Below, one piece after another: positions 27,666-38,606 of a stretch of DNA of 64,000 nucleotides. The notes beneath the pieces were generated by a model that was given only the letters and a program-made list of their open reading frames with translations, did not search any database and was not told the origin of the DNA. The position numbers and the translations under genes are program-made. The stretch is from Mucilaginibacter hurinus. GTDB taxonomy: Bacteria > Bacteroidota > Bacteroidia > Sphingobacteriales > Sphingobacteriaceae. Within the stretch, counting starts at the first letter, position 1; every line of letters begins with the position of its first letter. Location of the stretch: positions 62,001-126,000 of the forward strand of contig NZ_QGDC01000008.1 in NCBI RefSeq assembly GCF_003324525.1. The letters run 5' to 3'.

Positions 27666-27695
27666 GCCCTACACAGTTGTGTAGGGCTTTTTTTT
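27666..27695 (+). terminator. Terminator of the BadF-type kinase gene
   Basis: A 9-bp perfect stem GCCCTACAC (27666-27674) with GTGTAGGGC (27679-27687), a 4-nt loop and an eight-T run. Confidence 0.85.
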
Positions 27696-27801
27696 GCCCA
27701 TAATTTTTTGCTGAATGTTCTGGATAATTTAGTTTTTTAGTTCTATAATCTCCATTTATAATTTAATTTCTCCCTTTATTAGTGCACCTTTGCATTAGTA
27801 A

Positions 27802-28161
27802 ATGCGGAGGCTAAGGGCACATAACAAATTATCTTATATTGCAGTATTCGTACTGCTTATATTTAGTTGCACGCTGTTTGCCGATGTTTTACACCATCAC
27901 GAAACCGCATCAACGGCGAACGTTTGCGATCATAACTACAAGCATAAACATGTTTCGATTAGTAAAGCAAAGGCAGCCTGTGACATTTGTACGCACTTAA
28001 ATAACCGGCAAATACAGCATCACTCAGATGCGTATGTATTAAACTTTGCACTGCATGCTACTAATCGGGCAACAGTTTTTACTTATGATTTTGCCGCAAT
28101 ATACTCAACCAGCTTTTACTGCTATCTGACACGGGGCCCGCCTGTTTTGCTTTTCTCTTAA
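27802..28161 (+). CDS. Small histidine-rich exported or membrane protein
   Basis: A 119-residue protein with a basic start and one N-terminal hydrophobic segment (YIAVFVLLIFSCTLFADVL). This is followed by His/Cys-rich stretches (LHHHETAS, CDHNYKHKHVS, CDICTHLNN, IQHHSD) that look made for metal binding. It ends with RGPPVLLFS, a tail I associate with small proteins encoded before metal-related TonB receptors in Bacteroidota. It is the first of three genes followed by a receptor and a His-rich lipoprotein. The cargo could be zinc, copper or nickel. Confidence 0.75.
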   Translation: MRRLRAHNKLSYIAVFVLLIFSCTLFADVLHHHETASTANVCDHNYKHKHVSISKAKAACDICTHLNNRQIQHHSDAYVLNFALHATNRATVFTYDFAAIYSTSFYCYLTRGPPVLLFS

Positions 28162-28191
28162 ATTTTATTTTATCCTGTTTATTGCTATTGC

Positions 28192-28213
28192 ATAATTGTA
28201 TATATACAATTAT
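28192..28213. promoter_or_regulatory. Perfect 22-bp palindrome upstream of the metal-type TonB receptor
   Basis: ATAATTGTATATATACAATTAT is a perfect palindrome, 40 bp before the receptor ATG, and it overlaps a weak -7-like box (TTATTTG, 28210-28216). There is no T run beyond the sequence itself, so an operator for a dimeric regulator is more likely than a terminator. A Fur-family or MerR/ArsR-type metal sensor would fit. Confidence 0.45.
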
Positions 28214-28253
28214 TTGCACGGCAGTATTTTCATGTATTTTTTTGCTTTAAATT

Positions 28254-30575
28254 ATGCTGCAACGACTGTTGCTGTTTATTGCCATTTTAAATTTGGCAAA
28301 TACAGCTATGGCGTTACCATTAGATAGCTGTAACCTTATTTTTAAAGGGACGGTTATTGATGGTAATACTAACACTTTACTTAAAGGTGCTACTATCATC
28401 ATAAACGGGCAAATAAAGGCATCATCGCCTGAGTTTGCCGAATTTACGTTTAATGATATATGCCCCGGGTTACTTATTATAAAAGTGACCACCCCCGGCT
28501 ACGCCGACACCGATACGGTTATTAATATCACATCTGCCCGGCAGGTGATCATAAAGCTGTATGCTTCGTCCAAAAATTTAAGCGAGGTACAAATTTCAGC
28601 TTCAAGGCCACATGTGCATAATACGGCTATATCATCGCAGGTAAGCAATACCGATTTGCAACAGGCTAGAGGAAGCCTGCTTGCCGAAGCACTGGCTAAT
28701 ATACCCGGTGTAAATATGCTGCGTACAGGCACCGGTATTGCAAAACCTGTTATACAAGGCTTGCATAGCAACCACCTGCTTACGTTGAATAATGGGATAA
28801 GGCAGGAGGGCCAGCAATGGGGTGCCGAACATGGCCCCGAAATAGATCCGTTTATAGCAGGCAGGTTAACTGTTTTAAAAGGTGCCGAAGCAATACGCTT
28901 TGGTCCGGAAGCTGTAGGCGGAGTTATACTTGTAGAACCTGCGGAGCTGCCGCAAAAAAAAGGTATACAGGGCGGTGTAAACCTGGTGGGCGGCACAAAT
29001 GGCCGGTATGGTGTTGCATCGTTAATGCTTGAAGGCGCACCGGGAAAACTTAAGGGGTTTGCATGGCGGGTAATTGCTACAAAAAAACGATCGGGCAATA
29101 TACAAACGGCCGATTATTACATGAATAACACAGGTACCGACGAGTTAAGCTTTGCAGCTACGTTAGGGCATAAAACAAAGCGCCTGGAAACTGAACTTTA
29201 CTACAGTCGTTTCAATACGTCCATAGGGATTTTTAACGGAGCACACATAGGCAATGTTACGGATTTAACAGATCGTATAGCCAATGGAAGACCATTTGAA
29301 AACGGCACATTCAGTTATGCTATTGGCGTACCCCGGCAAAATATCGTACACAACCTGTTTAAATTTAAAGCCGGATACCAACTAAACCCTGTATCACGGC
29401 TCAATGTTATCTACGGCCTGCAACGTAATAACAGGCAGGAGTATGATCTGCGGCGCAAGATAAGCGAAACCCCTTCATTAGACCTTGTATTAACAACGCA
29501 AACGCTTGACATTAATTTTGAAACCTTTAGCACCAATGGCTGGAAAACTACAGCGGGGCTGAGCGGGTTATTACAGGTTAACAATAGTGTACCCGGCACG
29601 CTGGCCACCCCATTGGTTCCAAACTTTGACAGTTATGGCGCGGGTGGCTACCTGGTTGCAAGGCTAATACGGAACAGCTACGAACTCGAAGGTGGTATAC
29701 GATTTGATCATAAAGGGCTCTCTGCGGCCGGATACCGTAACGAAATTATTGACGGCACTACAAACCAGGTCTTTTATACCGGGAACCGCAAATTTAATAA
29801 CATAACGGCTTCGGTAGGCGGAGTGCTGCATATAAACGATCATCTTGATATCCGTACCAACGTGGGTTCGGCCTGGCGCCCCCCTGTAGTCAGTGAGCTT
29901 TACAGCGATGGCTTACACCATGGTACGGCAGCTTACGAAAGGGGAAACAGCATGCTAACGGCCGAAAAATCGTACAAATGGATAACCAGCGTTGACTTCA
30001 ATAAGCAGAAAGTACAGATACAGGCAAGCGCTTATGTAAACCTGATATATGATTATATCTACCTGCAGCCATCTAACCAGCTCTATGAAAGTTTGCGCGG
30101 TGTGTTCCCAACGTTTGATTACAAACAAACCGACGCTACGTTTGCGGGAGCGGACTTTTTAATGACTTATAACTTTTTGCCTGCATTCGGTTATGAGTTA
30201 AAAGGCTCCGCAGTTAGGGCGCGCGATATAAAAAACCAGTTGTATTTACCCTGGATACCTGCCGACAGGGTTGAAAACAGCATAAGTTGGAATATCGGGG
30301 GTAAGCCGGAAAATTTTATAAAGCTGGGTTATCAGTTTGTTGCAAAGCAAACACAGTATAACGCCGGCAGCGATTACGCTGCTCCGCCCCCGGCCTACCA
30401 CTTATTGAATGTTAACGCTGGTACAAAAATCAGGTTACCCAACCGCTACCTAAACCTAAATTGTACCATTAATAACCTTACTAATAAATTGTATAAGGAT
30501 TATATGAACCGCTTTAGATATTACGCCCATGAAATGGGTATCAACTTTATACTACGGGCCTCCTATAATTTTTAA
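28254..30575 (+). CDS. TonB-dependent receptor, probably for a metal
   Basis: A 773-residue outer-membrane importer. It starts with a signal peptide (LLLFIAILNLANTAMA), then a carboxypeptidase-like domain (LIFKGTVIDGNTNTLLKGAT) and a plug (LSEVQISASRPHVHN, GTGIAKPVIQGLHSNHLLTL, VLKGAEAIRFGPEAVGGVIL). The barrel ends in LRASYNF. The plug segment with IQGLHSN and the extra histidines recall ZnuD/copper-type receptors. Its neighbours, a His-rich small protein upstream and a His-rich lipoprotein downstream, strengthen a metal-uptake role. No SusD is present. Confidence 0.9.
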   Translation: MLQRLLLFIAILNLANTAMALPLDSCNLIFKGTVIDGNTNTLLKGATIIINGQIKASSPEFAEFTFNDICPGLLIIKVTTPGYADTDTVINITSARQVIIKLYASSKNLSEVQISASRPHVHNTAISSQVSNTDLQQARGSLLAEALANIPGVNMLRTGTGIAKPVIQGLHSNHLLTLNNGIRQEGQQWGAEHGPEIDPFIAGRLTVLKGAEAIRFGPEAVGGVILVEPAELPQKKGIQGGVNLVGGTNGRYGVASLMLEGAPGKLKGFAWRVIATKKRSGNIQTADYYMNNTGTDELSFAATLGHKTKRLETELYYSRFNTSIGIFNGAHIGNVTDLTDRIANGRPFENGTFSYAIGVPRQNIVHNLFKFKAGYQLNPVSRLNVIYGLQRNNRQEYDLRRKISETPSLDLVLTTQTLDINFETFSTNGWKTTAGLSGLLQVNNSVPGTLATPLVPNFDSYGAGGYLVARLIRNSYELEGGIRFDHKGLSAAGYRNEIIDGTTNQVFYTGNRKFNNITASVGGVLHINDHLDIRTNVGSAWRPPVVSELYSDGLHHGTAAYERGNSMLTAEKSYKWITSVDFNKQKVQIQASAYVNLIYDYIYLQPSNQLYESLRGVFPTFDYKQTDATFAGADFLMTYNFLPAFGYELKGSAVRARDIKNQLYLPWIPADRVENSISWNIGGKPENFIKLGYQFVAKQTQYNAGSDYAAPPPAYHLLNVNAGTKIRLPNRYLNLNCTINNLTNKLYKDYMNRFRYYAHEMGINFILRASYNF

Positions 30576-30618
30576 AGCATCATTAACAAATTAAAAAAAA
30601 CATTAAAACATTAATATT

Positions 30619-31230
30619 ATGAAAACTCTTTCGCGTAACATACTAGCCGCCATCATTATAGGATCAACATTATTTTTGAATGCCTGTAAAAAAGACAACC
30701 CTGTGCCGGAAGTTAACCAGGAGGAATTTGACGGGGCCGTGTTTAATTTTATTGAACTAGAAGGCCATGATGATCATTTCCATGAAACAACTGATACAAC
30801 CAAGGTAATATTAAAGGCCGATGGCTCGGCCTCCCCCAGCCACATGCATTTAACCGAAGGGCACACCTATAAACTCCTGATCAATATTTTTAAAAATAAC
30901 AGGATAATTAACCAGGAATTTATTGACGAGGGGGATATACATCAATTCTTCTTTATCCCAAGTAAGCCTGACTATATTAAATACACCTACCTGGACAGAG
31001 ACAAAAATGACCGTCCGATAGGGTTTGTTGGTAATGTGGAAGTGTTAAAAGCTGATAACGGCGCCTTTGATTTTAAGGTTGTTTTAAGGCATGGTTTAAA
31101 TAAAGCGCATTCCGCCGCGCAAGCATGGGATAATGCAAATTATAGCCAGGCAGGCGGAGCGACAGATATGGAAGCCGAATTTGAGATTCACCCGTCAGAG
31201 CACGACGGGCACGATCATGAAGATCATTAA
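30619..31230 (+). CDS. Histidine-rich lipoprotein
   Basis: A 203-residue lipoprotein: signal ending LNACKKD (lipobox Cys23) and a beta-rich body with metal-binding-type clusters GHDDHFHE, SHMHLTEGH, and a C-terminal tail HPSEHDGHDHEDH. It follows the TonB receptor by 43 bp, so it probably sits at the outer membrane and hands metal to, or takes it from, the receptor. No known enzyme motif. The family is not named with certainty. A strong terminator closes the operon. Confidence 0.85.
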   Translation: MKTLSRNILAAIIIGSTLFLNACKKDNPVPEVNQEEFDGAVFNFIELEGHDDHFHETTDTTKVILKADGSASPSHMHLTEGHTYKLLINIFKNNRIINQEFIDEGDIHQFFFIPSKPDYIKYTYLDRDKNDRPIGFVGNVEVLKADNGAFDFKVVLRHGLNKAHSAAQAWDNANYSQAGGATDMEAEFEIHPSEHDGHDHEDH

Positions 31231-31247
31231 TGGCTGTTGACTTAGAA

Positions 31248-31287
31248 AGAAAACGGATAGGAATACCCTGTCCGTTTTCTTTTTTTA
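31248..31287. terminator. Bidirectional terminator
   Basis: A 14-bp stem with one T-G pair (31248-31261 with 31267-31280), A-rich on the left and T-rich on the right, ending both the metal operon (plus) and the Nudix regulator gene (minus). Confidence 0.8.
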
Positions 31288-31293
31288 AGCCGG

Positions 31294-31995
31294 CTATTCG
31301 GTAGTTTGAATATTTAGCTCGTTCTGGAATATCTTATTATACTTCCTCCTGTCAAACTTATAGAGTTTAGCTGCACGGTATGAAACGCCCTTTTGCTTCT
31401 CACTTAGTTCTTTCAGGAAGCCATAGCTCAGCATCTTTTTACGGAAGTTACGCTTATCAAGTTTTTTGTCCTGAATAACTTCATATAAGGATTGCAGCTG
31501 CGTTAGTGTAAACTTCTCAGGTAACAGGTCAAATGCTATCGGCTGATAATTAAGCCTGCGGCGAATACGCCTAAAAGCAGTCTCAAAAATTGTGGTATGG
31601 TCAAAAGCCAATTTCGGCAGGTCTTTTACAGGGTGCCAAAATGCCTTTTTCGCATATTGGGTTATGGGGGTCAGGTCTTTTTGCCCGCTTATACGTATTA
31701 GCGCGAAGTACGCTATTGTAACCACCCTGCCCTGCGGATGGCGGTTAACGTCGCCAAATGTATGCAACTGCTTTATAGGCATGTTACGCAGCCCGGTAAG
31801 CTCATATAAAATACGTTTTGCACCATCGTCAATACTTTCGTCTTGCTCAACAATATAACCCGGCAGTGCAAACCAATCTTTAAAAGGCTCTTCGTTGCGT
31901 TCTATCAAAAGTATCTTCAACTCGCCGGCCTCAAAACCAAAAATCACACAGTCTATTGAAAATACGGAATCAAATTTAGGTAAAGCTGTTTCCAA
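31294..31995 (-). CDS. Nudix-like transcriptional regulator (NrtR/AraR type)
   Basis: A 233-residue protein with an N-terminal Nudix domain (about 10-140) and a C-terminal winged-helix-like region (about 160-225) with QKGVSYRAAKLYKFDRRKY. The Nudix box is degenerate: where GX5EX7REUXEEXGU is expected, the segment reads GYIVEQDES then RILYELTGL, losing the second-position and terminal glutamates. It is therefore probably non-hydrolytic. In NrtR and AraR such domains sense sugar-type ligands and repress nearby sugar genes. The start is a TTG at 31993-31995, as no ATG is available. It is divergent from pfkA, which it may control. Confidence 0.82.
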   Translation of the reverse strand: METALPKFDSVFSIDCVIFGFEAGELKILLIERNEEPFKDWFALPGYIVEQDESIDDGAKRILYELTGLRNMPIKQLHTFGDVNRHPQGRVVTIAYFALIRISGQKDLTPITQYAKKAFWHPVKDLPKLAFDHTTIFETAFRRIRRRLNYQPIAFDLLPEKFTLTQLQSLYEVIQDKKLDKRNFRKKMLSYGFLKELSEKQKGVSYRAAKLYKFDRRKYNKIFQNELNIQTTE

Positions 31996-32062
31996 ATTAT
32001 TAATTTATTTACAGTTAAATATATGTCTTAATTACATACAAAAAAATAAAAATAAATTTAAT

Positions 32063-32079
32063 GGTGTAAATCTCACACC
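32063..32079. promoter_or_regulatory. Inverted repeat between the Nudix regulator and pfkA
   Basis: GGTGT-AAATCTC-ACACC is a 5-7-5 inverted repeat in the 120-bp divergent region, 36 bp before the pfkA ATG. It is a candidate operator for the Nudix regulator; short stems make chance occurrence possible. Confidence 0.3.
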
Positions 32080-32115
32080 TTATCTTCGTACTTTATTTCT
32101 GAATAGCTGAAAAAG

Positions 32116-33102
32116 ATGCAAAAACTCTCAAAAATAGCTGTTCTTACTTCCGGAGGCGATGCCCCGGGCATGAATCCCTGCATAAGGGCAGTGGTAAGAA
32201 CAGCAATATATAATGGCCTGCAGGTTACCGGTGTAAGGCAGGGCTATCAAGGCCTTATAGATAATAACATGTACGAAATGAATAACCGCTCAGTTAGTAA
32301 TATACTTAACCTGGGCGGTACTATTTTAAAGACAGCCCGCTGTTTACCTTTTCGTACTGACGAGGGCATGGAAATAGCCTATAATAACCTGCGTGCCCGC
32401 GGTATAGACGGGCTGGTAGTTATAGGCGGCGACGGTACCTTTACCGGTGCTTTACGTTTCTCTAAAAAGTATCCGGATATAGCAGTTATGGGTGTACCCG
32501 GCACTATTGACAACGACCTCTATGGGTCAACCTACACGCTGGGCTTTGATACAGCTACCAATACGGTAATTGAAGCGATAGACAAAATACGTGACACTGC
32601 GGACGCACATGACCGTTTATTTTTTATTGAGGTAATGGGTCGCGACTCCGGTGCGATAGCGTTGCGCGCAGGAATATCATGTGGTGCCGAAGCCATACTA
32701 TTGCCTGAAAAAGAAACCGCTATTGAAGAACTTATAGTAAGCCTCAAGGCCGGCCAGTACAATAAAAAATCGTCAAGTATAGTTATAGTGGCTGAGGGTG
32801 ACAAACACGGCGGCGTGTATGACATTGCCAAGGCGGTTGAAAAAGAAGTTAAAAACTACGATATCAAAGTAACCATCCTGGGCCACCTGCAACGTGGCGG
32901 CAGCCCAAGCAGTTTTGACCGCATACTGGGCAGCAGGCTGGGATACGCAGCCGTAAACGCGCTTATAGCCGGCAAAACACAGCAGATGGTTGGCTTACAA
33001 GCAAATAATATTGTTTCAACCGACCTGGAAGAAGCTCTAAATCAACATGAATTTAAACTGGAAGATGATTTGATGCAGATGATGGAAATATTGTCGATAT
33101 AA
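32116..33102 (+). CDS. pfkA: 6-phosphofructokinase
   Basis: A 328-residue ATP-dependent phosphofructokinase converting fructose 6-phosphate to fructose 1,6-bisphosphate. Motifs: TSGGDAPGMNPCIRAVVRTA (ATP loop), VIGGDGTFTGA, GVPGTIDNDLYGS with the catalytic Asp, VMGRDSGAIALRAGI and GHLQRGGSPSSFDRI. GGDGT rather than GGEDS at the nucleotide loop argues for ATP over pyrophosphate. It is first in a tight operon: 5 bp to the BadF-type gene and 5 bp more to gapA, all probably under the divergent Nudix-like regulator. Confidence 0.96.
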   Translation: MQKLSKIAVLTSGGDAPGMNPCIRAVVRTAIYNGLQVTGVRQGYQGLIDNNMYEMNNRSVSNILNLGGTILKTARCLPFRTDEGMEIAYNNLRARGIDGLVVIGGDGTFTGALRFSKKYPDIAVMGVPGTIDNDLYGSTYTLGFDTATNTVIEAIDKIRDTADAHDRLFFIEVMGRDSGAIALRAGISCGAEAILLPEKETAIEELIVSLKAGQYNKKSSSIVIVAEGDKHGGVYDIAKAVEKEVKNYDIKVTILGHLQRGGSPSSFDRILGSRLGYAAVNALIAGKTQQMVGLQANNIVSTDLEEALNQHEFKLEDDLMQMMEILSI

Positions 33103-33107
33103 AACTG

Positions 33108-34957
<1,850 letters not shown>

Positions 34958-34975
34958 CATTGTCTTTTGAAAAGC

Positions 34976-35007
34976 AAAAAAGCCTCCCGGAGTCGGGAGG
35001 CTTTTTT
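34976..35007. terminator. Strong bidirectional terminator after gapA
   Basis: An 8-bp GC stem GCCTCCCG (34982-34989) with CGGGAGGC (34994-35001), flanked by six A on the left and six T on the right. Confidence 0.9.
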
Positions 35008-35089
35008 GCTTCTTGCGGATAGCAATAGTTTTATTCATACTTATTCTGCTCATTAATAATTCCCTGTACCTAAAAAGGGAAAATGGCGT

Positions 35090-35281
35090 TTACATCAAGT
35101 CTCTGTCGTTATGTTCACGCCAAACTTTATGCGCCAGATAAAACAAAACAATGGCAGGCACTAAACCCGCAAATATACCCGCAGTCTCCGTTTTGGGATA
35201 AGTGGTTATGGTTTCATAAATCAGCAATCCCAGCGATATGAATCCCCCGATAAGAAACAGGTAAAAGAATTTGTAACTCAT
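35090..35281 (-). CDS. Small membrane protein, 63 residues
   Basis: Two hydrophobic segments (FFYLFLIGGFISLGLLIYET and GIFAGLVPAIVLFYLAHKVW), ending in a charged tail. ATG at 35279-35281. It lies 9 bp downstream of the glgB stop and is probably cotranscribed with it. No function can be assigned. Confidence 0.6.
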   Translation of the reverse strand: MSYKFFYLFLIGGFISLGLLIYETITTYPKTETAGIFAGLVPAIVLFYLAHKVWREHNDRDLM

Positions 35282-35290
35282 AGCTTCTCT

Positions 35291-37363
35291 TTAACCTATA
35301 CGTTTAAATACAATCGCGGCCAACGGCGGCAGCGTTATGCTGATGGACGCATCTTTGCCATGCCAGTCCAGATCTTCACTGCTAACAGTTTCATAATTAC
35401 CCGTACCGCTACCCCAAAACTCCTTAGCGTCTGAGTTAAATATTTGCTTCCACTGTCCCGCTGCTGGTACCCCAATCCGGTAACCATGCCGGGTTACTGG
35501 TGTCATATTCAGTACCACTACAAGATCATTCTGCGCGGTATGCCCTTTTCGGTTGTAAACGAGTATGGAATCTTCGGCGTTGCCTCCATCCACCCATTCA
35601 AAGCCCTGCGAATCGAAACCCTTTTCATACAATGCCGGTTCTGAGCGATAGAGGTGGTTAAGGGCTGTAACAGTTTCTTTTACACCCCGGTGGTTTGGAT
35701 ATTCCAACACGTGCCAGTCCAGCGAATATTGATAGTTCCATTCATGGCCCTGGGCAAATTCTGCACCCATAAACAGCAGTTTGGTACCCGGATGGGTAAA
35801 CATATAGCTGTATAATAACCGCAGGTTAGCAAATTTCTGCCACTCATCACCGGGCATTTTATTAATCATGGATTGTTTGCCGTATACCACTTCATCGTGC
35901 GAGAACGGCAGCATAAAATTCTCCGTAAAGGCATATATGGTACTAAATGTTATTTGTCCATGATGATATTTACGGTAAACCGGATCGTTTGAAAAATATT
36001 GCAGGGTATCATGCATCCAGCCCATCATCCATTTCATACCAAAGCCCAGGCCACCCGCAAAGGTAGGCCGGCTAACACCCGGAAACGCCGTAGATTCTTC
36101 GGCTATAGTTTGTGTATCGGGGAAGTGCGCATAAACGGCTTCGTTAAACTCTTTTAAAAAAGATATCGCCTCCAAATTTTCATTACCGCCATATATATTA
36201 GCCTCCCATTCACCATGGTTACGTGAGTAGTCTAGGTAAAGCATAGAGGCGACTGCATCAACCCGTAAGCCATCAACATGATACCGGTCGAGCCAAAACA
36301 AAGCGTTGCTAATCAGAAATGCCCGAATCTCGTTACGGCCATAGTTAAAGATGTATGATTTCCAGTCGGGGTGATAACCTTTGCGGGGGTCAGCATGTTC
36401 ATATAAATGCGTCCCGTCAAACCTGTATAGCGCGTGCATGTCTCCGGGGAAGTGTGACGGCACCCAATCCATTATTACGCCTATGCCTGCATTATGCAGG
36501 CGCTCAACCAATTCCATTAACTGTTGCGGCGTGCCATAGCGCGATGAAGCGGCAAAATAACCGCTTACCTGGTAACCCCAGCTTGGATAATAAGGATGCT
36601 CAGCAATAGGCATAAATTCCACATGGGTAAAACCCATCTCCCTTAAGTAAGGCACCAGTTTATCGGCTACTTGTGTATAGCTTAAAAACTCGTCAGGACT
36701 TTCGGGACTACGTGCCCATGAACCTACGTGCATTTCATAAACCGAATACGGTTTGTCAAGTGCATTATGATTGTACCGGTTAGCCATCCATTGCTGATCA
36801 TTCCACTCATAGTAAGTATCTGCCACGATAGAGGCCGTAGATGGCGGCAACTCCCAACGCAGCGCAAACGGGTCGGCTTTTTCCAGTTCCTCGCCGGATG
36901 AAGCTTTGATGAAGTACTTATATGTTTCGCCAACGCCAACATGCGGAATAAAACCTTCCCATATGCCGGAACTATCCCAGCGCACAAGCAAAGGGTGTGA
37001 ACCGCGGTTCCAGCCATTGAAATTCCCGATGACTGATATATACTGGGCATTAGGAGCCCAAACGGCAAAATAGGTACCAACTACTCCCTTATATTCAACT
37101 ACATGTGAACCAAATTTTTCATAAAGCTTGTAGTGCTTGCCCGAGCGAAATAATGAGATATCAAAATCCGAAAATCGGCTATAAGGTTCAACAGCGCTTA
37201 AATTCAAAACAACATCAGCAGCCTGTGGTGAGATGGGCTTGCCTTTACTTTTTTTTTCAACCTTGGGCGCGCCATCGGTAATTTTTGTTTTTGTTGCTCT
37301 TTTAGCTTTTTCTGGTTTTAACGCAGTTACTTCGGGTTCTGTTACTTTGGTTTGCTTTGCCAT
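35291..37363 (-). CDS. glgB: 1,4-alpha-glucan branching enzyme
   Basis: A 690-residue GH13 branching enzyme that makes alpha-1,6 branches in glycogen. The first 60 residues are a Lys/Pro-rich extension not seen in standard GlgB. Then come the CBM48 module (GVVGTYFAVWAPNAQYISVI) and the barrel with DWVPSHFP, DGLRVDAVASMLYLDYSR (nucleophile Asp), TIAEESTAFPGV (acid/base Glu) and PFSHDEVVYG. A C-terminal all-beta domain closes it. It is probably transcribed with the small membrane gene behind it. The carbohydrate block around it supports glycogen metabolism. Confidence 0.96.
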   Translation of the reverse strand: MAKQTKVTEPEVTALKPEKAKRATKTKITDGAPKVEKKSKGKPISPQAADVVLNLSAVEPYSRFSDFDISLFRSGKHYKLYEKFGSHVVEYKGVVGTYFAVWAPNAQYISVIGNFNGWNRGSHPLLVRWDSSGIWEGFIPHVGVGETYKYFIKASSGEELEKADPFALRWELPPSTASIVADTYYEWNDQQWMANRYNHNALDKPYSVYEMHVGSWARSPESPDEFLSYTQVADKLVPYLREMGFTHVEFMPIAEHPYYPSWGYQVSGYFAASSRYGTPQQLMELVERLHNAGIGVIMDWVPSHFPGDMHALYRFDGTHLYEHADPRKGYHPDWKSYIFNYGRNEIRAFLISNALFWLDRYHVDGLRVDAVASMLYLDYSRNHGEWEANIYGGNENLEAISFLKEFNEAVYAHFPDTQTIAEESTAFPGVSRPTFAGGLGFGMKWMMGWMHDTLQYFSNDPVYRKYHHGQITFSTIYAFTENFMLPFSHDEVVYGKQSMINKMPGDEWQKFANLRLLYSYMFTHPGTKLLFMGAEFAQGHEWNYQYSLDWHVLEYPNHRGVKETVTALNHLYRSEPALYEKGFDSQGFEWVDGGNAEDSILVYNRKGHTAQNDLVVVLNMTPVTRHGYRIGVPAAGQWKQIFNSDAKEFWGSGTGNYETVSSEDLDWHGKDASISITLPPLAAIVFKRIG

Positions 37364-37486
37364 GTTTGGGTAGCCATTAAAGGCGTAAGTCCGCTGTATT
37401 GCGGGTATATTAGTAAATCAAATATATCAAATTCAACATACTAATTAGCCGCTTTGTTTTATGCATCAATTTATCCGGGTAAATGA

Positions 37487-37516
37487 AAAAGAGGTTGCCT
37501 TTTTAAGGGCAACCTC
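37487..37516 (-). terminator. Terminator of the OmpA-like gene
   Basis: A 9-bp perfect stem (GAGGTTGCC 37491-37499 with GGCAACCTC 37508-37516), followed on the minus strand by TTTTTC. Confidence 0.8.
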
Positions 37517-37546
37517 TTGTAATATATGGGTCAGTATAGTAGCTTG

Positions 37547-38467
37547 TTATTGAGGCGAATCACCTGTTTGAGGGGCCGGGGTAGCTGATGGTGCAGCAGC
37601 CGGACTTGCTTTCTGCTCATCGGTGGCTTTGCCAATCAAATCCATAAATTGGTCGAGCTTAGGCAGTATAATGATTTGCGTGCGCCTGTTTTTAGCTTTA
37701 CCTGCAGGTGTGCTGTTATCGGCTATCGGGTTGTATTCACCGCGGCCGCCGGCAGTCATCCGTTTACCATCAACACCGTAGGTGTTTTGCAGACTTTGCA
37801 CAACCGAAGATGCGCGCAGCGCGCTTAAATCCCAGTTATTGCGTATGTTAGTTTGCTTGATAGGCACATTGTCGGTATTACCTTCAATCAGCACATCATA
37901 GTCCTTATGGTCTTTAATAATTTTTGCAATTTTGCTGAGCGTTTCGCCGGCTTTGTCAGATATCTCATAGCTGCCTGACTTATATAACATATTGTCTGCA
38001 AGGGAAATATAAACCACCCCTTTTAACACCTTTACGTCGACGTCCCGCATTTCAGACTGACTGAGCGAACGGGTAAGGTTATTGGTTAACACCATATTAA
38101 GCGAATCGCTTTTGCTTTTGGCATTTACCAGTTGCTGTATGTATTTGTTTGATGCATTTATTTCATCAACAAGCTTAGAGATATTGAGGTTACCTTGCCC
38201 GCTGGTTGTTAAACATTTATCTAACGCTGCCTGTAACTGACGGGCATTGCGTTGTTCTGATTTCAGCCTGTCTTCCAGGTTTTTTACATTGTTGGTTAAT
38301 ACCGCTACGTTGCGCTCACTGGTGAGGTATTTATTATTAAGATTACGGGTATTACTATCCAACTGGTTGTAGCTGTACTGCAGCTCTTTATATTTTTTGC
38401 TGCTCACACAACCCGTTGCTATCATGGCCACCGCGGCCACTGATGCTATAGTTATAGGGAACTTCAT
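37547..38467 (-). CDS. OmpA-family lipoprotein with coiled coil
   Basis: A 306-residue envelope lipoprotein: signal ending MIATGCVSSKKYKEL (lipobox Cys20), a long coiled coil (about 22-130), then an OmpA-like peptidoglycan-binding domain (about 165-270: YEISDKAGETLSKIAKII, IEGNTDNVPIK, WDLSALRASSVVQSL, AGGRGEYNPIA, NRRTQIII). The tail is Ala/Pro/Ser-rich. It probably links the outer membrane to peptidoglycan. It lies between glgB and the GH31 gene but has its own terminator, so functional linkage is unlikely. Confidence 0.9.
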   Translation of the reverse strand: MKFPITIASVAAVAMIATGCVSSKKYKELQYSYNQLDSNTRNLNNKYLTSERNVAVLTNNVKNLEDRLKSEQRNARQLQAALDKCLTTSGQGNLNISKLVDEINASNKYIQQLVNAKSKSDSLNMVLTNNLTRSLSQSEMRDVDVKVLKGVVYISLADNMLYKSGSYEISDKAGETLSKIAKIIKDHKDYDVLIEGNTDNVPIKQTNIRNNWDLSALRASSVVQSLQNTYGVDGKRMTAGGRGEYNPIADNSTPAGKAKNRRTQIIILPKLDQFMDLIGKATDEQKASPAAAPSATPAPQTGDSPQ

Positions 38468-38560
38468 ATACTTATAGTTTTGATAATAAATTGATTAACA
38501 TTTTACTAAACCAACTAAAAGCTATAAAGTTTTTGTGTGGTGGCGGAATTTTACCTCATT

Positions 38561-38596
38561 AATGAAAATGGCCGCGTTTACAAGCGGCCACTTCAT
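38561..38596 (-). terminator. Terminator of the GH31 gene
   Basis: A 7-bp GC core (TGGCCGC 38569-38575 with GCGGCCA 38584-38590), extended by AATGAA/TTCATT with one mismatch region. It is followed on the minus strand by a T-poor stretch, so termination may be partial. Confidence 0.5.
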
Positions 38597-38606
38597 TCAG
38601 TTAGAT

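Noticed and set aside
28192..28213. 22-bp palindrome as a transcription terminator
   Set aside because: No GC-rich stem and no T run following; position before a start codon fits an operator better.
28499..29098. 199-codon open frame on the minus strand inside the TonB receptor gene
   Set aside because: It lies fully opposite a well-supported receptor with clear plug motifs; its sequence is low in family features and Pro/Ser-rich, as expected for antisense translation.
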